A stretch of 36,702 bases of DNA from Deltaproteobacteria bacterium. Lineage in GTDB: Bacteria > Myxococcota_A > UBA796 > UBA9615. The stretch spans positions 5,743 to 42,444 of the forward strand of contig PBPL01000018.1 in NCBI GenBank assembly GCA_002724675.1, written 5' to 3'. The notes beneath the pieces were generated by a model. The model searched no databases and was not told where the DNA came from. It worked only from the letters and a program-made list of their open reading frames with translations. Both the position numbers and the translations under genes were made by a program. Below, in pieces: positions 1 to 6,957 of the stretch (positions are counted from its first letter, which is position 1; the number at the start of each line of letters is the position of its first letter).

Positions 1-573
1 CTGCGGGAGGCTGCAGGCGTTGAGGTCATGCTTAAGGCCATGCGCTTCGAGATCGGTTACGACGACGATGACCCCATCTACGGCTCCAAGGACGCTCCTG
101 TCACCATCATTGAGTTCTCCGACTTCCAGTGCCCCTACTGCAGTCGGGTCAATCCGACGATCGATCGTGTGAAGAAGGAGTATGGCGACAAGATCGCGCT
201 CGTCTTCCGCGACTTCCCGTTGCCGATGCACAAGGAGGCCCCCAAGGCCCATGAAGCTGCCAGCTGCGCCAACGAGCAAGGCAAGTTCTGGGAGTATCAC
301 GACGTGCTCTTCGAGAACCAGCGCGCTCTGCAGATCGCGGACCTGAAGGGCTATGCCGGGAACCTCGGTCTCGATCAGGCCACGTTCGATGGCTGCCTGG
401 ATTCCAATCGATACACCGCCGAAGTGGAGCTAGACAAGAAGGCTGGAGCCGCTGTCGGTGTGTCGGGCACCCCGGCGTTCTTCATCAATGGACAGTTCCT
501 CAATGGTGCACGACCGTTTGAGTCGTTCAAGGAACTCATTGATGGGGAGCTGAAGGCGAAGGGACTGCTCTAG
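1..573 (+). CDS. DsbA-like thioredoxin-fold protein (5' end missing)
   Basis: The reading frame is open from the first base of the window, so the true start lies upstream and this is the C-terminal part of a longer protein (190 residues visible). The visible part is a DsbA/DSBA-like thioredoxin domain. It has a CPYC redox motif at visible residues 44-47, after the usual beta strand (VTIIEFSDFQ), and a cis-proline loop SGTPAFF near residue 157. The short stretch before the domain (LREAAGVEV) resembles the linker seen in delta-proteobacterial proteins where a peptidyl-prolyl isomerase or helical N-terminal region precedes a DsbA domain; that is inference. Such proteins are normally exported and act on thiol/disulfide exchange in the envelope, but the export signal would lie outside the window. 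There is no close downstream partner: 51 bases separate it from the FHA-GGDEF gene. Confidence 0.88.
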   Translation: MREAAGVEVMLKAMRFEIGYDDDDPIYGSKDAPVTIIEFSDFQCPYCSRVNPTIDRVKKEYGDKIALVFRDFPLPMHKEAPKAHEAASCANEQGKFWEYHDVLFENQRALQIADLKGYAGNLGLDQATFDGCLDSNRYTAEVELDKKAGAAVGVSGTPAFFINGQFLNGARPFESFKELIDGELKAKGLL

Positions 574-627
574 GCGCAGGAGCGTCGCGGGTTTTCGCTA
601 CGGGCCAGTCCACCGGGACGGGGAGTG

Positions 628-1695
628 ATGTCGACTGACGAGCCGCACACAGTTGTCCTGGGAGAAGGGGGACGGGGTAGTCGGCGCCAGAAGCTGATCC
701 CGACTCTGTCGGTTCTCGAAGGGCCAGAGGTGGGCGCCTTCTACGCTCTAGACCCCGCCCCCGCGGAGCACCGCGTGGGGCGAGGAGACGACGTTGAGGT
801 TCAGATCCCTGCTCCCTCGGTGTCGCGAGTCCACGCCATCGTCACCCTTGCGCAGCGCGATGGTCACCCCGGCATCTCAGTCGTCGACAACAAGAGCACC
901 AACGGTGTGTTGGTCAACGGTGTGCTCGTGGAGCACATGTGGTTGGTGAGTGGTGACAAGGTCCGAATGGGTGATGTTCTACTTCGTTTCGAGTGGATGA
1001 CCCACGACGAGGTTCGCTACCACCTGGAGATGTCTGACCGAATTCAGGCCGGCAACAGAGATCATCTGACCGGCTTGTTGAGTCGAACGTTCCTGGACAA
1101 TCGGCTGGAGCCGCTCCTGGATGAGTTGGACATCCGGCAACAGGATGCGTGCTGTCTGATGCTCGACCTGGACTTCTTCAAGCGAGTCAATGATCAGTAC
1201 GGGCATCCGGCGGGCGATGAGGTCTTGCGACGGGTCGCCGGTGTCGTTCAGGGTAGCCTGCGGCGTACGGACTATGCGGTTCGATACGGCGGCGAGGAGG
1301 TCCTCCTGCTGATGCCGGACCTCGGCTTGGAGTGGGGCCTCGAAGTAGCCAATCGCCTGAGGCACAAGGTCGCCTCACTGGATTTCTCCGATGTGGCGGC
1401 TGGGCTCGGAGTTACAGCGTCGATTGGCCTGGCTGTGCGCCTGCGTAGTGAGTCTGGTGCGGCGTGGTTCGCTCGGGCTGACGCAGCGCTATATCAGGCT
1501 AAAGAGCAGGGCAGGAATCGAGTCTGCGTCGCCGATGATCCGGCGTCTGCAGATACCGACCCGAGGCTGCAAGCCGTGTCGGCGAAGGTCTCTGAGGAGC
1601 CATCCGTAGTGTCGGCTGCTGAGACGACGAAGGTGCCCTCAGCCCCACCCGGTACCGGCACTATCCCCGTCGATACAGAGGAACTGGAAGACTAG
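628..1695 (+). CDS. FHA-GGDEF diguanylate cyclase
   Basis: This is a soluble two-domain signalling protein. The N-terminal part (about residues 47-125) is a forkhead-associated domain with the phosphothreonine-binding signature GR, SxxH (SVSRVH) and STNG. The second part (about 145-303) is a GGDEF domain with the usual DLDFFKRVND and GHPAGDEVL motifs and an active-site loop GGEEV, a normal GGEEF variant with Val at the last position. RRTD lies five residues before the loop, matching the RxxD allosteric I-site, so product inhibition by c-di-GMP is expected. The C-terminal 55 residues are low-complexity Ser/Thr/Pro/Glu. FHA domains bind phosphothreonine, so Ser/Thr kinase signalling could feed into c-di-GMP; the window encodes one such kinase at 5261-6874, but a link is speculation. 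GTG at 625 directly precedes ATG 628; ATG is preferred, behind the purine-rich GGGACGGGGA. Confidence 0.93.
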   Translation: MSTDEPHTVVLGEGGRGSRRQKLIPTLSVLEGPEVGAFYALDPAPAEHRVGRGDDVEVQIPAPSVSRVHAIVTLAQRDGHPGISVVDNKSTNGVLVNGVLVEHMWLVSGDKVRMGDVLLRFEWMTHDEVRYHLEMSDRIQAGNRDHLTGLLSRTFLDNRLEPLLDELDIRQQDACCLMLDLDFFKRVNDQYGHPAGDEVLRRVAGVVQGSLRRTDYAVRYGGEEVLLLMPDLGLEWGLEVANRLRHKVASLDFSDVAAGLGVTASIGLAVRLRSESGAAWFARADAALYQAKEQGRNRVCVADDPASADTDPRLQAVSAKVSEEPSVVSAAETTKVPSAPPGTGTIPVDTEELED

Positions 1696-1713
1696 GCGGC
1701 TCTGTTCGCTTCC

Positions 1714-1738
1714 AGGAGCACCGCATGCGGCTCCTTTT
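1714..1738 (+). terminator. candidate terminator after the FHA-GGDEF gene
   Basis: A hairpin starts 19 bases after the stop codon. AGGAG (1714-1718) pairs with CTCCT (1731-1735), and CCGC pairs with GCGG around an AT loop, with a two-base CA bulge. Only a short T run (TTTT, 1735-1738) follows, so termination may be partial. Confidence 0.45.
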
Positions 1739-1757
1739 GGGCGTCGTCTGCCCCCGC

Positions 1758-1786
1758 TTGACGAAGTCCGGGGTGCCCCCTATCAT
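1758..1786 (+). promoter_or_regulatory. sigma-70 type promoter for infA
   Basis: TTGACG (1758-1763), a 17-base spacer and TATCAT (1781-1786) match the housekeeping promoter closely. The predicted transcript start is near 1793. This lies upstream of the terminator-like hairpin at 1806-1838, so the infA message would carry that hairpin in its leader of about 90 bases. Confidence 0.6.
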
Positions 1787-1805
1787 CCGCGGCGATCGCA
1801 CGGTG

Positions 1806-1838
1806 ACCCCCCGACCGCTCGGTCCGGGGGTTTTCTAT
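1806..1838 (+). terminator. intrinsic-terminator-like hairpin in the infA leader
   Basis: ACCCCCCGACC (1806-1816) pairs with GGTCCGGGGGT (1821-1831) with one internal mismatch and a GCTC loop. TTTTCTATTGTT follows. It has the form of a Rho-independent terminator but sits between a good promoter and infA. It could end read-through from upstream, or act as an attenuator. GGGGGT at 1843-1848 could compete for the ACCCCC arm. A second perfect palindrome, TCCCGATCGGGA, lies at 1857-1868 just before the infA ribosome site. Confidence 0.55.
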
Positions 1839-1881
1839 TGTTGGGGGTAAGACGACTCCCGATCGGGATGAGAGAGGTTCG

Positions 1882-2100
1882 ATGGCTTCTGAAGCCGGCA
1901 TCGAAATGGAGGGCACCGTCAAGGAGGTCTTCCCCGGAGGCACCTTTAAGGTTGTCACGGACCAGGATCACGAGATCCTTGCTCATCTGGGCGGCAAGAT
2001 GCGTCGCTATAGGATTCGGGTTCTTCGGGGGGATCGGGTCATTGTGGAGGTGTCTCCCTACGACCTGACCCGGGGTCGAATCACCTACCGTCAGCGCTGA
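1882..2100 (+). CDS. infA: translation initiation factor IF-1
   Basis: The 72-residue product has the family's usual length and is an S1-like OB-fold protein that binds the A site of the 30S subunit during initiation. Diagnostic segments are [17 protein letters not shown], the cytosolic OB strand [22 protein letters not shown], and the C-terminal [13 protein letters not shown]. The ATG follows AGAGG with a four-base gap. The N-terminus (MASEAGIEM) is slightly different from the common MAKEE start but the rest is canonical. The gene is not in a ribosomal-protein cluster here. It is followed after 44 bases by a small RRM protein, so the two may be co-transcribed, and it has its own promoter and a hairpin-containing leader upstream. 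Confidence 0.97.
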   Translation: MASEAGIEMEGTVKEVFPGGTFKVVTDQDHEILAHLGGKMRRYRIRVLRGDRVIVEVSPYDLTRGRITYRQR

Positions 2101-2144
2101 CTTCCATCGCCTTGATGGTTCTTCCGCGTGGAAGGCAACTACCC

Positions 2145-2417
2145 ATGACTGCCAAGCTCTTTATCGGCAACCTGCCCTACTCATGTACCGAGGACGACCT
2201 TCGGTCGATCTTCGAGTCTGCGGGGACAGAACCTGTGGACGTTCGTGTGATCATCGATCGCTCCACTGGCCTGTCCAAGGGCTTCGGCTTTGTGGAGATG
2301 GCAGATTACGATGCGGCGATCTATGCCAAGGGAGCCCTGTCGGGCGCAGTCCTGGGTGATCGCAACCTCGTGGTTGATCTCGCTAAGCCATCAGCGAGCG
2401 GCAAAGTCTCCCGCTAG
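2145..2417 (+). CDS. small RRM-domain RNA-binding protein
   Basis: The 90-residue product is essentially a single RNA recognition motif. RNP2 is LFIGNLPY at residues 4-11 and RNP1 is KGFGFVEM at about 46-53, so both aromatic-rich RNA-contact strands are intact. The spacing matches bacterial/cyanobacterial-type Rbp proteins, which bind single-stranded RNA and have been linked to cold or stress responses in some species. ATG 2145 is chosen over upstream TTG 2112 and ATG 2115 because GGAAGG lies nine bases before it and the RRM begins immediately. The tail (SASGKVSR) is short and basic. It lies 44 bases after infA on the same strand, which fits a translation-linked role, though no specific target can be inferred. 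Confidence 0.92.
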   Translation: MTAKLFIGNLPYSCTEDDLRSIFESAGTEPVDVRVIIDRSTGLSKGFGFVEMADYDAAIYAKGALSGAVLGDRNLVVDLAKPSASGKVSR

Positions 2418-2430
2418 TTGGGCCCAGAGG

Positions 2431-2454
2431 GCCGCACGGTTTCCCCCGTGTGGC
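2431..2454. terminator. hairpin between convergent genes
   Basis: GCCGCACGG (2431-2439) pairs with CCGTGTGGC (2446-2454) with one G-U pair and the loop TTTCCC. It lies between the RRM gene (+) and the CAP-like gene (-), where a two-way terminator is expected. Neither side has a proper T run. Confidence 0.4.
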
Positions 2455-2471
2455 GGCTGGCCCGCGAGCAC

Positions 2472-3335
2472 TCAAGGCAGTGACGTTGGGTGACTGCGGT
2501 CGCCGGCTCGCTCGGCCAGGAGTCTCGCTTCGGACAAGTCCTCGACGAGAGGCAGCAGCAGCCGAAAGCGTCCCTCTTCCCAGTCGTCCTCTGTCGTGGG
2601 GATTGGCCCCTTGACCTCCAACTCCTCACCGCTCGGGAGCTGGAGGGTGAAGGCGAGTGAATCTGCCTGAATTCCCTGGGTCAGTTGTCCGCCGACGACC
2701 CAGGTGTTGGGCTCGGCCTCACGCTGGCTGGCGCGCTGCAGTCGTGCCCAGCTGCTTGCCACGACCACACAGCAGACAGCCCGGTGTTCGGAGACAGCTG
2801 CTGCAATGCCCAGGCAGTTGCCGCCCGTACGTTCTAGGAAGTCGCGGCCATCGTCTTTCGGATTCAGCAGTTCGAACAGTTCCGCAGCGATTCGTGGCGG
2901 ATCCCACCCGACCTGCACGTCCACTTGGCTCTGCCATTGGGACAGCCGACCGATGAAGGTCGGGTGCCGCCGAAGCAGGTGTGTATTCAGGCCTGTTCCC
3001 TCGGGGTCGACCTCGCGGCAAAAGTCGCGCTCTGCCATGTCGTGAGCGTGGTGCTGGGCCAGCTCGTTGACGACGTCCTGTGCGTAGCTGAGCTGGGGAA
3101 GGGCAGGGGGAAGTTGAGCATGGAGCTGTTCGCGAAGAGCGACCGTGATGGCGACCGCGTCCATCTCCAGCCACACGGGCGGGCCCCCGGGCACGGGGTG
3201 GTCTTGCCCCCAGCGCAGCATGATGCTGGACAGCCACCAGATCCCTGCGCAAACAAACAGAACAGCGAGGATACCCACGAGCGTCGGAGCCGCTGAGGCG
3301 GGGGGTAGCAAGAGCAAGGTGGCGGGCAAGGTCAC
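2472..3335 (-). CDS. membrane-anchored CAP/SCP-like domain protein
   Basis: The 287-residue product starts at GTG 3335 and has one N-terminal membrane segment (about residues 18-40, rich in Leu/Val/Ile with WW). A region at about 85-200 resembles a CAP (cysteine-rich secretory protein/PR-1) domain: a helix with HHAHDMAERDFCREVDPEG, like the family's HSxxMA..xFF.H.DPdG, then a stretch like the EN/W motif region and the strand RAVCCVVVASSW. Bacterial CAP proteins are extracytoplasmic, and their activities are mostly unknown. The second CAP His region is not obvious, so activity cannot be assumed. The C-terminal 85 residues are an unrecognised beta-rich region (LAFTLQLPSGEELEVKG) followed by a helix. 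The gene is divergent from the CHAT-like gene and shares its short promoter region. The CAP call rests on pattern only. Confidence 0.62.
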   Translation of the reverse strand: MTLPATLLLLPPASAAPTLVGILAVLFVCAGIWWLSSIMLRWGQDHPVPGGPPVWLEMDAVAITVALREQLHAQLPPALPQLSYAQDVVNELAQHHAHDMAERDFCREVDPEGTGLNTHLLRRHPTFIGRLSQWQSQVDVQVGWDPPRIAAELFELLNPKDDGRDFLERTGGNCLGIAAAVSEHRAVCCVVVASSWARLQRASQREAEPNTWVVGGQLTQGIQADSLAFTLQLPSGEELEVKGPIPTTEDDWEEGRFRLLLPLVEDLSEARLLAERAGDRSHPTSLP

Positions 3336-3369
3336 GATTCTAGACTTCCCTTATAATCGGTCGGGGAGG
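3329..3369. promoter_or_regulatory. overlapping divergent promoter region
   Basis: A perfect -10 hexamer TATAAT (3352-3357) faces the + gene. Its TTATAA core also gives a -10-like element on the - strand (GATTAT, with TCGACA 18 bases upstream, reading toward the CAP-like gene). No good -35 is seen for the + direction. The two start codons (3335 - and 3370 +) are only 34 bases apart, so the promoters must overlap each other and the coding starts. Confidence 0.35.
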
Positions 3370-4347
3370 ATGCTGGTGTCGAGCGCCGATTATCTGGAGC
3401 CCCGAATCATTCAGACGCAGTCGGTCTGCGAGTCTCTGGAGCGATTACCGGAGTTGCCAGTTCGGATACTAGTCCTCTCCTCAGTTGGAGTGGAGGATCC
3501 CTCACGCCGCGGCCTGGCCGCCCGGCTGGAGCGGCGCAGTAGCGAGTTGGGCGTGGGTGCCGGAGTCGTGATTCATGACGCGCAGTTCGACAAGTGGGAT
3601 CAACTGCTCCAGGAGCCGGGCGAGAGCCGATACGATGCTGTGTTTCTTCGCCCCTCGAGCCTCCCTGCTGATCACTTCGAGCAGGATCGGCCAGCGGACC
3701 ACGTCATGGATCGGCTCTTTGGACTGTTGGGCGATCTGTGCGCTCGATTCTGGTTGGTTGATCCCGAGCCGAACGCTGGTGACGAAGGGGCGTTGCGGTC
3801 CAGCGAGGCTCGTCGCCTAGCCTTGTGCCGAACCTTAGTGGGACGGGGTGCGCCGCCTGCCATCATGCCCTCTTGCTCCTGGGAGCCCGATGAATTAGCT
3901 CGTTTTCACGAGGACTTCTTCGAGAGAGCTCTTCACGATTCCCCGCTCCCGCTAGCGGTGGGGCTGGCGACAGGAAGTCTGGACGCGTCGGCCAGTGTCG
4001 TTGTGCCCATGGGAAGTCGCCATGGGCTGGATCTGGGACGTCTCTTGGAGAACCATCGAAGTCGCATCGATGCAGCCAGCGGCTCGTTGGCGATGCTTCA
4101 CCGAGAGATGGAGGCCGTCTCGGCTCTCGATGGGGTGAATGCAGGGGACGTCCGTGCCGCGTTGGCTGAGGATGCTCTCCAGCGAACGAGGCGGTTGGAC
4201 CTGGTCAAGGATGCCTGTGACGAGATCAATCGAGATCGGGATCCGGCGGGCTGGAGCCGATTGTCAGCCAACATACAGCAGCTGGCGGCGCTCGAATCTG
4301 ACATCGTTCAGGCGCGTAGCTGGATCCGTAGTGAGCGCGGTTTCTGA
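3370..4347 (+). CDS. unknown protein with a degenerate CHAT-like region
   Basis: The 325-residue cytosolic-looking product has no signal or membrane segment. Residues 85-200 follow the order of the C-terminal half of a caspase-like CHAT domain: a strand (RYDAVFLRP), a second strand (CARFWLVDPEP) where the LSAC catalytic strand would be, then a helix-strand-helix run (EARRLALCRTLVGRGAPPAI, PSCSWEPDELARFHEDFFERAL) like the family's GLARALLxAGAxxVVaSLW...FY..L. The catalytic His and the Cys of SACxT are not present, so if this is CHAT it is inactive. Residues 220-325 are predicted helical. ATG 3370 directly abuts the purine tract GGGGAGG; GTG 3376 has better spacing (six bases) and may be the real start. 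The frame stays open upstream to 3145, but that region overlaps the divergent gene. The family assignment is tentative. Confidence 0.7.
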   Translation: MLVSSADYLEPRIIQTQSVCESLERLPELPVRILVLSSVGVEDPSRRGLAARLERRSSELGVGAGVVIHDAQFDKWDQLLQEPGESRYDAVFLRPSSLPADHFEQDRPADHVMDRLFGLLGDLCARFWLVDPEPNAGDEGALRSSEARRLALCRTLVGRGAPPAIMPSCSWEPDELARFHEDFFERALHDSPLPLAVGLATGSLDASASVVVPMGSRHGLDLGRLLENHRSRIDAASGSLAMLHREMEAVSALDGVNAGDVRAALAEDALQRTRRLDLVKDACDEINRDRDPAGWSRLSANIQQLAALESDIVQARSWIRSERGF

Positions 4348-4373
4348 GTGGCCAGCGTCGCGAGGATCGTTCG

Positions 4374-5165
4374 TTGAGCTGCAGAGCCACCACCCCTGTG
4401 CGCTTGCGGCACCGGCGCCTGGTGCCTCTGGTGTTTCTGGTCTTGTTGGTGGGAGTGCACGCAGCTGCTGAGGACCCGACAGCAAGGGGATTGGGGCTGA
4501 CCTATCGCTCTGTCTTCGTTCCGGGAAGCGGCTCCGCCCACATGCTGACGGTGGACCTCAAGCAGGCGGAGTTGAGGGTTCTAGACGCACGCGACCTCCA
4601 GGCTAGTGCGTTGACGGCTCAGCAGTTTCTCGAGCGAACCGATGCGACCGCAGTCTTCAATGGCCCTTTCTTCGATGTGGACGGCAGCCCGATGGGTTTG
4701 CTCGTGGTGGACGGAGAGCGGAGAGGGGCGCTGAGGCCTGTCGACTGGGGGGTGTTCTCCATTGACGCGCAAGGTGCGAGCATCGTGCACACTGCTGATT
4801 GGGTCGAGCGGGAAGGGGTGCTCCAGGCGCTTCAGGTTGGACCGCGGCTTGTCGTCGCTGGGGAAGCTCTTGCGCTGAAGCGTCAGGCGGCACGGCGTAC
4901 CGCCCTTTGTGTGCTGCCCGATGGGCGTCTAAACGTGTTAGTGGCCGGCTCTCCTCTCTGGGCGGGAGACCTCGCTGGTTTCTTGAAGGACCAGGGGTGT
5001 ACCGATGCGCTCAATCTGGACGGAGGGCCTTCCAGTCAGCTCTATCTGAGCCGAGCGGGCATCGTGGTCGATGAGCCTGGCTCGAGTCCCGTCCCGGTGG
5101 CTGTGGGGATCTTCGTCAAGGGGGACGCTGAGATTGTGCGCCCCCGAAGCTGTTCCTGCGGGTAG
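4374..5165 (+). CDS. secreted phosphodiester glycosidase-family protein (NAGPA/DUF2233-like)
   Basis: The 263-residue product has a Sec signal peptide (RLRHRR, then a hydrophobic run, then VHAAAE at about residue 33). The mature part matches the phosphodiester glycosidase (NAGPA-like, formerly DUF2233) family: AVFNGPFFDVDGSPMGLLV, a central VGPRLVV, and the hallmark ALNLDGGPSSQLY with GGxS near residues 222-230. Family members cleave GlcNAc-1-phosphodiester or related sugar phosphodiesters, or are secreted proteins of unknown substrate. The C-terminal GIFVKG strand closes the domain. The start is TTG 4374, with GAGG eight bases upstream; GTG 4398 would leave a shorter n-region and has no ribosome site. 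It lies 26 bases after the CHAT-like gene and probably forms a two-gene operon with it. Confidence 0.87.
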   Translation: MSCRATTPVRLRHRRLVPLVFLVLLVGVHAAAEDPTARGLGLTYRSVFVPGSGSAHMLTVDLKQAELRVLDARDLQASALTAQQFLERTDATAVFNGPFFDVDGSPMGLLVVDGERRGALRPVDWGVFSIDAQGASIVHTADWVEREGVLQALQVGPRLVVAGEALALKRQAARRTALCVLPDGRLNVLVAGSPLWAGDLAGFLKDQGCTDALNLDGGPSSQLYLSRAGIVVDEPGSSPVPVAVGIFVKGDAEIVRPRSCSCG

Positions 5166-5260
5166 AGACGCCCGCTGACGGGACTTAGGGCGGCGATCCG
5201 GGCTACACTTCAAGAGGACACGGCCGGCTAGGCGGACCGGACTCAGGTACTCCAGATGGT

Positions 5261-6874
5261 GTGAGAGGTGAGCGAGTCGTGGCTCGAGAACGCTCCAGCC
5301 AGAAGCCCGGGACAGCTTCGATTCGGCATGGCCCGCCTACCATTCAAGAGAACTTAGAGGCGCGGTTTGAGCGGGAGACCACCGCTCTCTTCCGTACGCG
5401 CTTGCTCACGGCCTCCATGTTTGGCGCGATGCTGATGCCCTTGTTCGGTGTCATCGACGTCTTGGGCGCTAACTCTTGGTGGCCTGACACCAGCCCACCT
5501 CTGGCGGCCTTCTTGATTCTTCGCTTCGCCATGACCTTGTGGTTCGTGGCCCTGTGGGTGTTCCTTAGGAATGCGGAGAGCTTTCCTGTGGGCGCCATGG
5601 ACTGGCTGATCTTCGCGCCCCCAGGCCTCATCCTGGGCTACATGACCGCAGCAACTGGCGGTGCGGAGAGTTCCTATGTGGCGGGGACGATTCTGCTCGT
5701 GAGTGCCCGAACAATCCTTGTGCCAGGTGAGGCTCGAACTCACTTGCCGGTGGTGGGGTTCCTGGTGCTCTCGTACCCCCTCACCCTCGTCCTCTTCGGC
5801 GACCATCAAGCGGGCTTCGGAGGGTGGATGCGGGACGTTGATCAAGTGGGACACATGATCGCCAACCTGTTCCCCCTGATGACCATTGCCGGTGTGGGTC
5901 TGGTGGGGTCGGACATGATTCACGCGATGCATCAGCGCCTGATCTCGGCTCGCTCGCTGGGGCGCTACAAGATCAAGCGGGAGCTCGGCCGCGGTGCCAT
6001 GGGAGTTGTGTACCTCGCTTGGCACCGTGATCTGGACCGTCCGTGCGTCATCAAGCTCATCAACCCCGATAAGGACAGCTCGGGCGCGTTGCGAAGGCGA
6101 TTCGAGCGAGAGGCGAGGGAGACCTCTTTGCTGCGCTCTCCGCACACTGTTCAGGTGTTCGACTTTGGGATCACCAACAAGGGGCAGTTGTTCTACGTCA
6201 TGGAGCATCTGGATGGCGTGAGCCTCCAGGACATGCTCGATGACGATGGGAGCCAACCCTTCGACATCGTCTGTCGTTGGATGGCGACCACCTGTGAGTC
6301 GCTCGCAGAAGCCCACGCGCGGATGCTCATCCACAGAGACATCAAGCCCGCCAACCTGTTCCTGGCCCGTACGGCGGATGATCGAGAGATGCTGAAGGTT
6401 CTCGACTTTGGGATCGCTCGAAAGCTGGATGACGAGGGCGTTGGCGCGCCTGTCGTCTCCTCGCCGTCGGACGGTCCCGGGCCGGGGTTGCCCGAGGATG
6501 CCCGACTGACCGCGGTGGGGACGATCATGGGGACACCGCTGTACGTGGCCCCGGAGGTCTTGACGGGTGCTCCAGCCAGTGACCGAGCGGACCAGTACTC
6601 GGTGGCAGCCACGGGCTTCCACTTGCTCACTGGACGCCCCGTCTTTACGGCAACGACCATGGAGGAGTTGCTGTTCAAGACGATTGAGGTGGAGCCTGAG
6701 GCACCCTCCAAGGTCCACCCGGAGGCTCGTCTCCCAGCAGGACTGGACAGCGTGCTGCTGCGAGCTCTCAGGAAGAAGCCTGAGGAACGTTTTCCATCCA
6801 TGGAGGCCTTCCGACAGGCTCTCGAGCCCTTCGCTGCTGCTCCAGGGGCCACCTCGTCGGTGATGGAACGATGA
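5261..6874 (+). CDS. six-TM Ser/Thr protein kinase, kinase domain C-terminal
   Basis: The 537-residue product has a membrane module of about six hydrophobic segments (near residues 49-69, 82-103, 113-130, 138-155, 163-180, 198-218) followed by a complete Hanks-type kinase (about 236-500). Kinase motifs are intact: glycine loop LGRGAMGVVY, ATP-binding Lys in VIKL (K265), Glu in the C-helix (E284), catalytic HRDIKPAN (358-365), DFGIAR (382-387) and GTPLYVAPE (424-432). The order is reversed relative to the common PknB layout (kinase, one TM, sensor). A Gly/Pro-rich insert (VSSPSDGPGPGLP) sits between DFG and the activation segment's GTP. GTG 5261 is the furthest start; GTG 5279 has AGAGGTGAG before it and is an equally good candidate. 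What the membrane module senses is unknown. Confidence 0.93.
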   Translation: MRGERVVARERSSQKPGTASIRHGPPTIQENLEARFERETTALFRTRLLTASMFGAMLMPLFGVIDVLGANSWWPDTSPPLAAFLILRFAMTLWFVALWVFLRNAESFPVGAMDWLIFAPPGLILGYMTAATGGAESSYVAGTILLVSARTILVPGEARTHLPVVGFLVLSYPLTLVLFGDHQAGFGGWMRDVDQVGHMIANLFPLMTIAGVGLVGSDMIHAMHQRLISARSLGRYKIKRELGRGAMGVVYLAWHRDLDRPCVIKLINPDKDSSGALRRRFEREARETSLLRSPHTVQVFDFGITNKGQLFYVMEHLDGVSLQDMLDDDGSQPFDIVCRWMATTCESLAEAHARMLIHRDIKPANLFLARTADDREMLKVLDFGIARKLDDEGVGAPVVSSPSDGPGPGLPEDARLTAVGTIMGTPLYVAPEVLTGAPASDRADQYSVAATGFHLLTGRPVFTATTMEELLFKTIEVEPEAPSKVHPEARLPAGLDSVLLRALRKKPEERFPSMEAFRQALEPFAAAPGATSSVMER

Positions 6875-6916
6875 ACTGCTCCGACCGGGTCTTTCTAGGC
6901 CCTTCTTTGCAAATCC

Positions 6917-6945
6917 TTGACGTCTGTAGGGGGGCCATCTAGCGT
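6917..6945 (+). promoter_or_regulatory. possible promoter of the TSP3-vWA lipoprotein
   Basis: TTGACG (6917-6922) with a 17-base spacer before TAGCGT (6940-6945). The -35 is good and the -10 is weak. The predicted transcript starts within a few bases of the ATG at 6958, so the leader would be very short. Confidence 0.35.
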
Positions 6946-6957
6946 GGTTGTTGCCCT

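Noticed and set aside
2719..3252. 177-codon - strand frame overlapping the CAP-like gene in another frame
   Set aside because: Very Arg/Pro-rich translation; the overlapping 287-residue frame has a TM helix and a domain-like pattern.
5354..6718. 454-codon open frame on the - strand opposite the Ser/Thr kinase
   Set aside because: The sense frame has all kinase motifs. The antisense translation is rich in His, Arg and Gln, has no domain pattern, and arises from high GC at codon position 3.
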